Assembly (NCBI GenBank): GCA_947650285.1
Contig: CANTFL010001360.1
Coordinates: 496,001-560,000, forward strand
DNA: 64,000 nucleotides
Direction of reading: 5' to 3'
Source: Hyaloperonospora brassicae
Taxonomy: Eukaryota; Oomycota; Peronosporomycetes; Peronosporales; Peronosporaceae
Made by a program: the position numbers and the translations under genes. Positions 1 to 11,634 of the stretch are shown piece by piece. The notes under the pieces were generated by a model, which had not been told where the DNA came from, made no database searches, and saw nothing but the letters and a program-made list of their open reading frames with translations. Positions within the stretch are counted from its first letter, which is position 1, and each line of letters opens with the position of its first letter.

Positions 1-653
1 TGGAAGAACCCATGTACGTGATTTTCAACGTCGCTCTTTCGACAAGCTGGGGCACGACACCACCAAACCCGGGAGCACCGTGCCGTGGTGATGACTCGAC
101 TGCGCAGAACGATGCCATTTGCGACGGTTTTCCCATGTACATGAAGATTGACTACATTCGCGTTTACCAAGATTTGTCACCGAGCTCAATCATGGCCATC
201 GGCTGTGATCCGTCAACGCATCCGACGAAACAGTGGATTGAAGACCACATCGACGAATACGAGACGGAAGACAACAAAGTTATCGAAGTCCACGGTGGAG
301 CCAATTGCAAACATGAACGCGACTGCACCGTGAGCACCTCCCACATCGTGACTGGCACATGTAACGGCAACGGCCGATGCAGTTGTGCGTCAAATGCCTG
401 GGGCGGCCCTCGTTGCACAGCCGCACTCACTACGACATCGAACGGTGCTAGCTTCGGACCACCTGTGATGCTTGCAACTCCAGTAAGTATCTTCCTCATC
501 GTGCTGTTTGGCTGTGTCGCGTACAAGATCGCATGCCAACAAAGCAGGAAGGCCAAAGTGGGTGCCGGCGTTACCCGATTCAGAGGCTTTATCAAGGTCG
601 AGATGGACGATACTCCGATTTCAATGAGCGCGTCAGACGACGGAGCAGCGTAA
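1..653 (+). CDS. SKN1/KRE6-like beta-glucan synthesis protein (GH16 family), 3' end only
   Basis: The reading frame enters open from the left edge (first full codon at position 3), so the N-terminus lies outside the window. The visible part begins with the end of a GH16/SKN1 fold, with PMYVIFNVALS followed by MKIDYIRVYQD, a block typical of the C-terminal catalytic fold in KRE6/SKN1 proteins. Next come a cysteine-rich EGF-like stretch (CTVSTSHIVTGTC, CNGNGRCSC), one membrane segment (about residues 150-172 of the visible part, PVSIFLIVLFGCVAY) and a short basic then acidic tail. Family members act in the secretory pathway in beta-1,6/1,3-glucan assembly of the cell wall. The topology seen, outside catalytic part and inside tail at the C-terminus, differs from yeast Kre6, which is a type II protein. 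Function is inferred from family resemblance; catalytic residues are not in view. Confidence 0.8.
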   Translation, partial: EEPMYVIFNVALSTSWGTTPPNPGAPCRGDDSTAQNDAICDGFPMYMKIDYIRVYQDLSPSSIMAIGCDPSTHPTKQWIEDHIDEYETEDNKVIEVHGGANCKHERDCTVSTSHIVTGTCNGNGRCSCASNAWGGPRCTAALTTTSNGASFGPPVMLATPVSIFLIVLFGCVAYKIACQQSRKAKVGAGVTRFRGFIKVEMDDTPISMSASDDGAA

Positions 654-1151
654 CCTTTCGGAAAGAATATAAGCTTCACAATAGATCTGCATCGTGCTTC
701 TCGAGTGCGTTGCGCACTTACGTGGACGCCTGCAGGGTCACATGCCCGAGGCAAGATAGACGCGAGCTGACTGACGCTTGAGAGAGTTGGGGACAACGCT
801 GTATTAATCCTCGTTTGTGCTACTCGGAGTCGCCGTCGTGGAAGGTGCCGGACAAGATCTTTTCTTCTTTGCCCAACTCTTGGCTAGCGCGAGTAGAAAA
901 CGATCGACAGTAGCGGAACGTGAGACACCGACAGCAATTGCTTCGCCACATAGACGACGCGTGCATAACGAAGCATAGCGTACCTGGACAGCTTCGGGAT
1001 AGTCACGTTACTGCTTAGCTGATTCTTGGACTGTGCTGCGTTTCTATCGACCTTTGGCACAAAGTCACGCCCTTCACAGGCAAAAATGGACTACAGCCAG
1101 TACACACCCTCGTCATTAGACCCCTCACGACACTAATAGGAGACGTACGAA
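654..1151. other. Intergenic stretch between two convergent genes
   Basis: About 500 bases separate the stop of the SKN1-like gene from the stop of TAF8 on the other strand. It must hold both 3' UTRs. No conserved ORF, RNA gene or repeat was seen. Confidence 0.5.
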
Positions 1152-2313
1152 CTATACCTTGGCATTGGGACTGACAATCGGTGCCTGAACGAATGGATTT
1201 CTCGTGGCAGTATCACCTGTTGACCCTTGAAACGCGTTCCACGTTGGCTGGTGTACACTAACGGCTGATCGCTCTGCCACGACATCAAACACACATACAC
1301 ACACACAGCGGTCCCAATCATGACCCGACTGCACATTTACACCAGTAGAAGCAAGGCATGACGTACTCGCAGCTACAGTTTGAAGGCCATGCAGCGACTG
1401 CCGCACTTGCGCTTTTTCACCGATAAGCTCGAGACGCTGACGTTTTGTGTCCTGCTCTCTCTCTACCACCAGTCGACTGTCTGAGCTGTACGTATGACGA
1501 TTTGGCAACGGCGGCACAAAGCTCGGCACGTGAAGTGGCAACTGCTCTCGTCGTCCAATCTTCGTCTGCTCCATTGCAGAGCTCGAGATGTCTCGTTTCC
1601 GAGCTGGAAACGCCGCCACGTCCCTCGGAAACGGTCGTTTGGCCGTCCCCAGCGTTTTCACGAGGTCTGTCAAGTCCACTGCACTTGGCTCGAGGTCCTG
1701 AAGCGCGTGAAGCACGTCCGTCGCCTTCACTTGTGTCCGTCCAGCGAGCTCGGCAATGCCCTTTGCCGCTCCTCCAAGTCGTTGAATGTCTGCCCAACAA
1801 CAACAACAGCCATAACAATACAACATAACAACAATATACCATCAACAACAACAGCCATAACAATTGAGTATTGCAATACGTTTGGGTAGGACCCTCCACG
1901 CAATAATTGCTGCTGCCGCTATATTGCAATAATTGCGCACACTTGGCGAGAATCTCGGCGAGCGCGTCGGCGGCCGACTTCTGCACGGCGTCAAAGCCCA
2001 CGCCGTTGGCCACGTGCGCCACACTCATCACCGACAAGTTGCGCGCGAACAGGTCGCCGCTCGAGAGGCCCGCAGCGCCGCCCACCAGCGCGTCCAGACT
2101 GCCGTCCGCCGCCGCTTTCTTGCTCATGCTCACGCTCGTGCCGCCGGAAGCCGCGTGCGACGGCTTGCGGACCTCTTTCTTGCGGGGAAGCGCTGGAGGA
2201 GACGCATTCGTGCGGTGCAGAGAAGGCGCAGGCGGCGGCGCTGCGGCCATTGAGGCCGCGGGGGCAGCGCTTGACGTCTCGGGCGCCGCAATGCTCTTCG
2301 AGCCCGTGACCAT
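1152..2313 (-). CDS. TAF8: Transcription initiation factor TFIID subunit 8 (TAF8), two exons
   Basis: Proposed structure: exon 1 2313..1941, intron 1940..1790 (GTGCGC...GGGCAG), exon 2 1789..1152. Splicing in phase 1 gives the join LAKYIQRLGG and restores a continuous histone-fold (Bromo_TP) helix set, FARNLSVMSVAHVANGVGF ... AELAGRTQVKATDVLHAL. Downstream, VPSFVPPLPNRHTY matches the TAF8 C-terminal signature (a PxFPxxPHTY-type motif). TAF8 pairs with TAF10 and links the TFIID lobes during RNA polymerase II preinitiation. The first 60 residues are Ala/Pro-rich. The last about 60 residues, after a CVCVCV run encoded by a TG repeat, match nothing I know, so the true 3' end may differ. An initiator-like TTCAATTC lies 52 bases upstream of the ATG. 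Confidence 0.82.
1790..1940 (-). other. TAF8 intron with low-complexity direct repeats
   Basis: The 151-base intron has a GT donor (GTGCGC) and an AG acceptor (GGGCAG). On the + strand it holds two near-identical copies of an AACAACAACAGCCATAACAA block (about 1798 and 1843) and two copies of GCAATAATTGC. Read through, the intron encodes a meaningless Leu/Cys/Tyr run. Confidence 0.75.
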
Positions 2314-2364
2314 TATTGTGCTATGGCGAAACGGCAGTTCGAATTAGTGGGATAATACATTATT

Positions 2365-2372
2365 GAATTGAA
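2365..2372 (-). promoter_or_regulatory. Oomycete initiator-like element upstream of TAF8
   Basis: The minus strand reads TTCAATTC, a full match to YTCANTYY, 52 bases before the TAF8 ATG. Position and orientation fit a transcription start; an 8-mer match alone is weak. Confidence 0.35.
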
Positions 2373-2399
2373 TTGATTGCGCGCGGAGAAAAGCACTTT

Positions 2400-5300
2400 G
2401 TGTAGGACGGACGCGTCCGTGCCCGAGGCAAAAGCACATTCTAAACAACGCAGTGTGGTCCACGGTTGCTTCGGCACGAGTGGCAAATTCGAGCAGTCTC
2501 TGTAGAGTGTACCGAACCGCGAATGTCGATCCGGACGGTTAATCTTGCGAGACCGGCCGCAATGGAAAGATGGGGTTTGTTGCAGCTCGCAAGACGCAGA
2601 TATGCAGCAAGCAGAGCCCCGTTGTTTCGCCGCGCTCGATGCTTTGCGCTCGTGTCGTTGTATGTCCATTAAGATGAAGCTGCGACTCCTTGCTTTAGGC
2701 CGAAGACACTATACTAGCATGCAACTGAGCACCAATTTTGCAACATGAAGACCTTCGCACGGCGTCTGTATCGATTGTGCGTACCAATAGGCCAAGTGTG
2801 CATATTGACATGTAAGTCAAGACGCTGATGTGCTGTGCGTTTCGATTGAGTTACGTTGTGGCCTGCAACATTCGGCCCTTGGGTCCTGCTCAATGACGTG
2901 CGCTCTTGTGAAGTAATGTGTTGCAGCAGCACAGCTCAATATCTGTCACCCGTTTCGTTGTACCGGTCAATAGGCTAAGCCAAGAAACGATCCACTGCTT
3001 CCCAAACGCGACACTATGTTTGGCCTTTCCATATTGTAAGCCGAAGCGCAGCAAACCTTTTATCCTTTGCACGATTTGTCGCTGTACCGCATGGAGTCGT
3101 GATGACACTTCGCCAACCATACAAGTACACGCACAACGTCACGATCGCGCAACGAGGCCAGAGCAGTCATCGACTGCTATGTGCGTGCTCAGAACTGGTA
3201 AAAATTGAACATGTAGTACGTAAGGAAGTGGACGGCCATGTGCGCAGCCACATGAGCATTTTGCTTCGAGCGAGGCTCTGTAATTTCTTTTAGCGACTGT
3301 AGTCAAACGCACGCCTGCATTCCAGGTTGCAAGTGCGCAGCTTGTACGAAGAGAGTACTAGTCTTCTATCGATAAGCAATGTCACGTCTGTTGCAAAATG
3401 GCTGTGCCTCTGTCGCAACGGAGACTGCAGTAGTAGAAAAAATCCCTGTTTGATATCTTTCCTTTCTTTGCTTGTCGCATCGTTCACCACTCAATGCCAT
3501 TGCAAGTTTAGGAATTGCTAAACTTGCAATCGATGCGCGAATGCATACAAATGTGCATGTACATATCCGGGATCCACTAGAGATGCGAATGGCTACGAGC
3601 AGACTGTGTAATGTGCACATGGACATACACAACGCGATCGGGGCGTTGGTTGACACCAATCGATTGATAATCGAAAAGCGGTACGACGACCCGATAGCGG
3701 AGCAGGCAGCCGCATCGTTTCTTTTCGTGTCTCGTCCTGATTACAGTGCAAATGATGACCGTTGACCCGCATCCAACCAACACTTTCTTTCTTTTTGTAT
3801 CGGCACTCACGATGCTGCGCCGACTTTGCCGCCCCTGTAAATGCCCTGTGCACTTACTTTGCATGATTTTTGGATCGGTCCGCCTTCACGAGAAGCCGAT
3901 CACTGCGCCCGCTCACATCCACGTGAGTCCACATCAACACCGAGGCGTTTCGAACGGAGTCTGAACCGCTCGTCGTTGTATATCGGTCACCCATGCCTTT
4001 AACACTACACATCGGACGACACGATCCGCAAGTTGTGTACCGTCTCAGCCACGACGCGTCGTTTGGTCCTACTGCCTCACTTCCACTTCCCACCTAAAGA
4101 GTGGCCAGCCTTGAGACGAACAAGTCTACTGTGCGTTGTAGTGACGGCTGAGCAAGTGACTCTGGGACCTATCGATAAGCGACTGCCTCGATCGATATGG
4201 ACTAGTAAAGGAAAGCAGTTGGTAAATCTGGATTGACGAGCAGTTGGTAAATCTGGATGGACGAGCAGTTTGGATCCGTGGTCAGGTCATTTCGTACCGC
4301 GAAAGCGGCGACCTATATCGTGGCCGAACCCTCATGCTTGTTTGCTGTTTAGTGATCGACGGACATTGTCACAGTAAACTCAAGGCCGCCATCGGCAAGC
4401 TCATGGTTCTGATGTCTACCTGACTCGGCTTCGGACCGACCTCCAGGCCAACACTGATCCAACGTGTCGTGTCTGGGCATCATGTGATACTAGAATCACC
4501 CAGGCGGGTACATGTCTAGACGAGTACGTTGTGCCGACTGACTTGCTTCAAGTGCAGCTTGTCAGAAATAACATGGGTTGAAAACCCGTCAGGAAGTCAC
4601 TCGTGTGAACACAACTATCGATTGTTGCAGAACGAGAGGCCATTGTACTTCTGACGGGTGTTGTGCTCGGTTGGCTTTTTCCGATAGTCACGCTTTCATC
4701 CAGTAAAACTAGTGCTACGCTGTCGGCACTTTGCTAATCGATGTCTACAGACATCTCCTACGGAACGTCGGCATGAATGCAAGTCTTTCGATCATTTGCT
4801 CGGTAGCCTACACGATCGAATCGACATGAGAACGTATGAGAAATCTCTACGATGGAAGTTTGCTCAGCAGTGCAGTACCAAGCTTGAGCTCGTAGACGTA
4901 GTCAGAAAGATTCGCAGAGCTGCTTCCCGCTCGAGACCGACGCACGGCTCAACCCGTCCACAGTACTATCGTAGTTGCTAGTGCCTCAACGGCTTACAAG
5001 ACTAGTCATAAACATTCCACAGCTTTGTGGTGCGTCACCTTGAGCCGTTGATACAATCGATAGATACTCGACAGAGACTTTGCAGCACCGCAGCGGCCTC
5101 GTTGTACATCAGGGTGTACCGTAACGGCCTTACTGCACATCAGGGTGTATTGTGGTCTCGTTCCAGTCGTTCTGAGCTCAAAAAATCGTACCTGACATGT
5201 CGAACTCGAACATGCAGGTTGCTTGGAGTCGATCGCAAAGTGTTTTTTTGTCCGATCAGCTCGCGTAATCGGGTACAATGCGGCGCTGAAGACCTCTGCA

Positions 5301-6600
5301 TGCGCTTCGGCGGCATTTCGAGATTGTGCGTGTTCGTCAAGTAGGTTGAATCTGCTGTTGTAGATCGTGGCACGTGGTAGACCTCGCAGGACGTTTCTGC
5401 CACTATTATCAAGCTCAGCGTCCGCGCTTGCACGTCATCATACTCCTCAATGCAGAAGCTGCGCACCTTAGTCGCGTCTTCTGCGTGCAGTTCAGCCGAA
5501 GACGCGATCGAGATGCGCATTCTCCAGCCGGAACTTATGGATGCACGTGACGCTCGCAACGTGACTAGCTGAAAAGTTCAATACGAGCTGTGGGGTGGCA
5601 AGCCGCGACTTGCATGTACTCGTGAGTCATATTGAGTGCAAACTTGACGCAGATATGCCAAGCTGTGAACTACGTACGTGATGCGCTACGCGTTTGTACC
5701 TGTTGTGAAGGCAGCGGACTCACAGCACTAGAGCATTATCCACACAACATTCGACGACGCTGGTCGCACTTCATAGAGCGTTCGTTGTTCTTCGTGCTCA
5801 CTACTTGGCTACCCTACGCATGACTGCCGGGTGGCATGCCCTCTACACCAAATTCGATGCCCTTTGCACTGCGTTCAACAACGGAGATACGAAGGCTCAC
5901 GAATTCGACTGAATTCTTAGCTGTTCTACCGTCAGCCAGGAGCTTCTCAGAAAAACCCAATCTCGAACGCGTGACCAGCTCTTCAAGTTGGGCGAGTACA
6001 TGCGACCTCTTTTGTGCTAGTGGTCGCGAGACTGTTCGACTCCCTTCGATGCCGTCAACTCGAACGACAGCATTGCTTCGCGAGAGTGCCGTAGAAAGGA
6101 AGGAACAACGACGCCAAAGCTAAAGCCAATGCTTCGCTGCATGAAACATTGCCATCCTACACATCCTCCAAAACATTCCCATGTAGGCGACAACTGAAAG
6201 TTGCTGGGAATGTGTTGTAGCAGTCACTGGTAGAAACGCCGCATGCGTTTGTGTTTGACAACAAGCGCACAAGAGCTATTAACGAACGACGCGAGAACGT
6301 ACGCGCAACGGAGACAAAGACCGGATAATGAATGCCTTCTCGCGCGCGTGCGGGCGTACCATACAACTCGACAGTCAGTTTTCCAGCTTTCCATCCCGAC
6401 CGGACGCACGTGCTCGTGAAAGATGATAACTACCCTCCCCCTCCCCCCTTTGCCCAACGCACTCGCTCGTGAAAGCTGATAGCTAACCAACGTCTCCCGG
6501 CGCTGGCTGTCGAAACGGATGTCTCTCACACAAAGCGGGCAGGCGTTCCCATAAAACCTCGCCTGAGGTTTAACACGCCCCACCGGTCCGTCGGGTCCAT
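2400..6600. other. 4.2 kb gene-poor stretch with decayed coding-like fragments
   Basis: No intact gene is recognisable. Around 4.4-6.1 kb on the + strand several short open stretches in changing frames look protein-like (for example a piece reading ALCTAFNNGDTKAHEFD near 5.87 kb and LTQICQAVNYVRDALRV near 5.65 kb), broken by stops, as in an old pseudogene. I cannot name a family. A 25-base tandem repeat lies at 4215-4264. Confidence 0.3.
4215..4264. repeat. 25-base tandem duplication
   Basis: Two adjacent copies of a unit beginning GCAGTTGGTAAATCTGGAT differ at one base (ATTGACGA versus ATGGACGA), followed by the first seven bases (GCAGTTT, one mismatch) of a third. Confidence 0.85.
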
Positions 6601-6658
6601 ACAACCCGCAAGGTGTTGTGCGTCCGTCGGCAGCGGCGGCCGCGCCGTTACTCGCTGG

Positions 6659-6666
6659 CTCAGTTC
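6659..6666 (+). promoter_or_regulatory. Initiator-like element of SDHA
   Basis: CTCAGTTC matches YTCANTYY and is followed by a pyrimidine-rich tract (CGCTTTT). It lies 48 bases before the SDHA ATG, a normal distance for an oomycete transcription start. Confidence 0.45.
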
Positions 6667-6714
6667 CGCTTTTGCAGCGCAGTGCGATTGTGCCGGCCGA
6701 CGACCCTCTGAAAG

Positions 6715-8809
6715 ATGATGCGCCCCTTCCCGCCCGCATCGCGCCTGCTGGCCAAACCCGCTGCCGGCCGGCGCCGCTTTGCCGTCCAGCGCGCCACGTC
6801 GCTCACGGGCGTCGAGACGTCGGCGCTGACGTCCAAGTACACCGTCGTGGACCACGAGTACGACGCGGTGGTCGTCGGGGCCGGTGGGGCCGGTCTGCGC
6901 GCCGCCATGGGCTGTGCCGAGGCCGGGCTCAAGACCGCCTGCATCTCGAAGCTCTTCCCCACGCGGTCGCACACGGTGGCGGCCCAGGGCGGCATCAACG
7001 CTGCGCTCGGGAACATGTCGCCCGACGACTGGCGGTGGCACATGTACGACACGGTCAAGGGCAGCGATTGGCTCGGGGACCAGGACGCGATCCACTACAT
7101 GTGTCGCGAGGTGCGTTGGCCGTGGCTGGTTGGCGTGTGGTGTGCGCGTGGTGTGGTGGTGGTGTACCGTACCTCAACTCACGGAAATGGTGTGGTCCAC
7201 AACATTTGTTTATTTGTTTGGTTGTTTGTTGTTTGTTTGTTTGCCAATGTGCGTGGGGTATACATACGTATAGGCGCCTGAAGCAGTGCGCGAGCTCGAG
7301 GACTTTGGGCTGCCGTTCTCCCGCACGGAAGAGGGCAAGATCTACCAGCGCCCGTTTGGCGGCCAGAGCCTCGAGTTTGGCAAGGGCGGCCAAGCGCGTC
7401 GCACGGCGTGTGCGGCCGACCGAACGGGCCACGCGATGCTGCACACGCTCTACGGCCGCTCGCTGGCGTTCGACACGTCGTACTTTATCGAGTACTTTGC
7501 ACTCGATTTGATCATGAACGACGCAAACGAGTGCGTGGGGGTCATGGCGTTCAACATGGAAGACGGTACGTTCCACCGCTTTCATACGAACAACACGGTG
7601 CTGGCCACGGGGGGCTACGGACGGGCCTACTTTTCGTGCACGTCGGCGCACACGTGCACGGGAGACGGGACAGGTATGGCTCTGCGTGCCGGTGTCCCGT
7701 TGCAGGACCCCGAGTTTGTGCAGTTCCATCCCACGGGCATTTACGGTGCTGGCTGTTTGATCACGGAGGGATCTCGTGGTGAAGGCGGTATCTTGCGCAA
7801 CTCGGAAGGTGAGCGCTTTATGGAGCGGTACGCGCCTACAGCCAAGGACTTGGCTTCGCGCGATGTCGTGTCGCGTGCCATGACGATGGAAATTCGTGAA
7901 GGCCGTGGCGTGGGCAAGAACCGCGACCACATTTTTCTGCACCTCGACCATCTGCCGCCTGAGCTGCTACACGAGCGTCTACCGGGTATTTCGGAGACGG
8001 CTGCCATTTTCGCCGGCGTGGACGTGACCAAGGAGCCCATTCCGGTGCTACCTACGGTGCACTACAACATGGGGGGTATTGCGACGAATTATCTGGGCGA
8101 GGTGGTCGTACCTGACGTTGATGGTCTGCCGGAACCTGGCAAGATGTATCCGGACAAGATTGTGCCGGGTCTGTTTGCAGCCGGTGAAGCTGCGTGTGCA
8201 TCGGTGCATGGCGCAAACCGCTTGGGTGCTAACTCGCTGCTCGACCTGGTGGTGTTTGGCCGCGCGTGCGCTCAGCGCATTGCCGAGCTGACGAAGCCTG
8301 GTCAGGCGAAGCGCCCGATGCCCAAGGATGGCGGTCTGAAAGCCATTGAGGATGTGGATCGGCTGCGATACGCCGACGGTGGCATTCCCACAGCCGAGCT
8401 GCGTCTAGAGATGCAGAAGATGATGCAGGAGGATGCTGCTGTGTACCGCACGCAGGAGTCGCTGGCAGCTGGCAAGGACAAGATCGACGAGGTGGTGCCC
8501 AAGTTTGGCGACATCAAGGTGACTGACCGCTCGCTCATCTGGAACACAGACTTGATGGAGACGCTGGAGCTGCGTAACTTGCTTGCATGTGCAGCCTGTA
8601 CTATGCATGGAGCGGAAGCTCGTAAGGAGTCTCGTGGTGCTCATGCCAGAGAGGACTTCACGGAGCGCGATGATGACAAGTGGATGAAGCACACCATCGC
8701 TTATCACAACGAGGAGGGCAAGACGCACGTCGCGTACCGTGCGGTGCAAGACCAGACGCTGGACGAGAACGAGTGCAAGCACGTTCCGCCTTTCGCGCGT
8801 GTGTACTAG
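6715..8809 (+). CDS. SDHA: Succinate dehydrogenase (ubiquinone) flavoprotein subunit, mitochondrial; two exons
   Basis: Exons 6715..7110 and 7274..8809 with a 163-base phase-0 intron (GTGCGT...TATAG) give 643 residues, the usual length. The protein oxidises succinate to fumarate in the TCA cycle and passes electrons via covalently bound FAD to the iron-sulfur subunit of complex II on the matrix side of the inner membrane. Visible features: an Arg/Ala-rich mitochondrial presequence (residues 1 to about 40); the FAD dinucleotide fold [13 protein letters not shown] (residues 52-64); [16 protein letters not shown] with H86 as the expected FAD-linked histidine; the substrate-site stretch with [20 protein letters not shown]; and the C-terminal [16 protein letters not shown] block with catalytic-domain arginines. 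The join [12 protein letters not shown] matches the family without gap. Very secure; no damage seen. Confidence 0.97.
7111..7273 (+). other. SDHA intron
   Basis: 163 bases, GTGCGT donor, long TTTG-repeat tract (TTTGTTTATTTGTTTGG and similar) and TATAG acceptor. Removing it restores the family sequence exactly. Confidence 0.93.
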
Positions 8810-8822
8810 GCTCTAGTCTGTG

Positions 8823-8866
8823 CTTGGTGTGAGCAATGGGAGCGTGTTGCTCACATTATCACCAAG
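8823..8866 (+). other. 3' UTR stem-loop of SDHA
   Basis: Two stems: CTTGGTG (8823-8829) with CACCAAG (8860-8866), and GTGAGCAA (8829-8836) with TTGCTCAC (8847-8854). They begin 14 bases after the stop codon and lie just before a candidate polyadenylation signal. Confidence 0.7.
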
Positions 8867-8878
8867 CGCGAGCTTGCC

Positions 8879-8884
8879 AATAAA
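8879..8884 (+). promoter_or_regulatory. AATAAA polyadenylation signal candidate for SDHA
   Basis: AATAAA lies 70 bases after the stop and 13 bases after the stem-loop. The position is plausible; the hexamer alone is weak evidence. Confidence 0.45.
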
Positions 8885-8889
8885 TAAGA

Positions 8890-11630
8890 CCTAAGGTTGA
8901 TACACAAAATTCTGAACTAGGCGATGGAACGATACAGGCGATTTTTTGCAAATCTGGTGGGTTTTGTCGTCGACCCAGCAGCACTATCTCCTGCCAGTGA
9001 CTATCGCAGCTAGCGCCGCATGTGCGTCATTCTCGGACGATTGAAACCATGAGCAGCTCATTTCCTTGAGTGATATACTGAGGTCGATATTAACAAACGT
9101 CGCACCTGGCCATCTTCAGATTGTTTGTAGAGTTGTTGAATGTGAGGAAACATAAGTGTTGTCGAACTTGGTGTGCCATATGAGTCAGAGCTTGATCGGA
9201 CCACGTGGGTCTACCGTAAGCTGTTTTTCGCAGAAACTTGTGCCGCTATTCGTGACAACCACACTTCCAGCGCCTGTTTCGTAACTTTCGTGCTCAGCCT
9301 AGAGCTTTTATGCCGTCATAGAGACAGCATCGACCCTACAAGTCGATTCATCACCAAAGAAAACGCATGGTTTACCGTTCTTTCCCTCGTAGCAAATAAG
9401 GCGACAACAAGATTGAGTTCAAGTGGGTTGCGCTAACACACTACAAAAACGGACCTCACACCAACTTCTCCGCTACCTTCACTTGTGAAAGCGTTCACGT
9501 AGAATTCTGAACATTCGCTTTCCAATAACCTGCTTGCGCAACGGGTGCAACGGTTACCGTTTTGAAACAACGGCGTTTGTACTGTTCCATGGCAAGGAGT
9601 GTGTCTGAATCTCATTTTGGTGTGACGGTGAGCAAGGCATGAACCGCTGAGTGTCGGTTCTATCTAGAAGTCGCCAAAGTATCTATATTCGATACAAAAC
9701 AAGCAGCACGCGTATCGGCTCGCTCTTGAAGCGCAGCTATTAGCATCATACATATGCACAAGACACGTGATGACTTACGATGTCAGATCCACCAGCAGAT
9801 GTAGTTTGTTCCTCAACGTCGTGCCATATTTGCCTCACTCAAAACAACATTCGCAAGGGTCCTCTTCTGCCGCAACTGAAACCTTTGAAGCAGTGGTCGA
9901 CGCCGATCGTAGCCACTTGAGTACGGATGCGATGCCTCCGTTTCGATTCGGCTAGCCGTCTACGATATCACTGTCAGTATCTGCGATCGTCAGCACTCGA
10001 TTTTGTCACTTACATAAGGGTCTGGTAAAGTTGAAAACCGATGACAGAACTCTCTCAACCGATGACAGTACTCTGTTAGTGGTAGCTGCAGAGCAAAGAT
10101 GTCAAATTGTAGGCACACCACGCGTGGCAAAGCCCTTCGACTTTCGGAGGCTCAGCCTCATGGCTGCAGTGATATTGACGAAGCTTGATGACGCTACTGA
10201 TGTCACTGGATCGATACCACAGCTCTTCAACCTTTTTGCATTGGGCCATGCGCGTCACTGTCGAAATGAATGTGCCCCCGCACTCAACCGAAAGTCGGTG
10301 CGAGTTTGGCGCCCTTGCTGAGGACGTTCGTGCACCGTCGATAGACATTGCAAAAACGAATTACGTAGCGGAGTTACGAGACCGTGCACTTACAGTAACA
10401 GGCTAGCGTTTTTCTACAACTTGCTCATGGAACAGTACGACAAAGAGACATGGGCATCTCAAAGCTGGCAACTTTAAATTGATGCAAACAATGATGTCCG
10501 TCTCGGTCCTTCACATCCGACTTGATACAAGATGCGGCAATCTCCCAGGTAGCACAAGCACGATGATGTGGAAAACACGAAGCATCGTTCGTCTGTAGAG
10601 CTTAAATTCGTCACTCCCTATACACGAGGGCGATGTACCCTAGTACTCTCCCACTACACAAGAGCAATCACACATTCGGCAGGAAAAATCTTCGATTTCT
10701 CCAGAACGCTCTGATCGTATTTGAACCCGCTACGGCATATCTCTGTGCGCAGATCGAGACTCGATACAAGCAGCTTGCCCCTTCTGCCGCACTGTCCGCT
10801 TATGATTCGGTGTGAATGGCCATTGTTTACCTTGCAGCACTTCAAACGTGCAGACTATCCAGTCCGTCTACATGAATGTGCATGCCATCTCGCCACGGGC
10901 TTTTTATGAAGACGAGGTCCATGAACATGTAGTGTGTCATACGGAATACCATGGACAGCTCGAGATAGTGCGTGGTACAGATCACTATTTAAACATGTCT
11001 GCACTTTGTCTGGTAACAATGAAGAGCTACCTAGCATAATATGCATTGTGTCAACATGGCGATATCGGTCGATCGCCTGTCGCTCATGCGTACTACTATA
11101 CGTGGATGTTGCGCTGCAAAACCACCGCACACACAGCTGACAACAATGGCGGCTATCTGAAGCAACGACAACAAAGACACGCTTTTTCTTCTCAACAAAA
11201 CGTGGCGATGAATGGAAGCCAGACGCTTTGTCTCTCTGATAGCATAAGAGGGGTTGCCGGAACGCGAAACTTCGCTCGTCAACAAATACCCTAATTTTGC
11301 AGGAGTTTTGTAATATACAGTTGCGAGAATAGGCAAAAGCGTTGGCTTTCGCAGGTCGTTCGTTGCTAGTATGTTGTTGTTGATCCGTTCTATTGTTGTG
11401 TGCAACAGTTTAGTGAATGACATCAACAGCCATGGTAAGAAAGACGTATTTTTGTGGGTTTTGGCTTACAGCGCCAAGGTGTCGTGCGCAAGGCTGGCTC
11501 GCAGTAGAAGGGTTCCAGCTTCACATACTCCGTTCTAGCGAATACTACCGCGGTCAACACCACCTTCTAAGCCAACTCACTATCTCCCGATGTGAAGCCA
11601 TCGCAAGGATCCACCTCGACAAGTGAGGTG
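8890..11630. other. 2.7 kb without a recognisable gene
   Basis: Only short, overlapping reading frames with no family resemblance. No RNA gene or clear repeat was seen. This gene-sparse tract precedes the effector-like gene. Confidence 0.5.
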
Positions 11631-11634
11631 CACT

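Noticed and set aside
1417..2313. Unspliced 298-codon reading of the TAF8 locus
   Set aside because: It reads through the intron (LLWLLLLMVYCCY run) and then leaves the histone-fold frame; splicing restores the family sequence.
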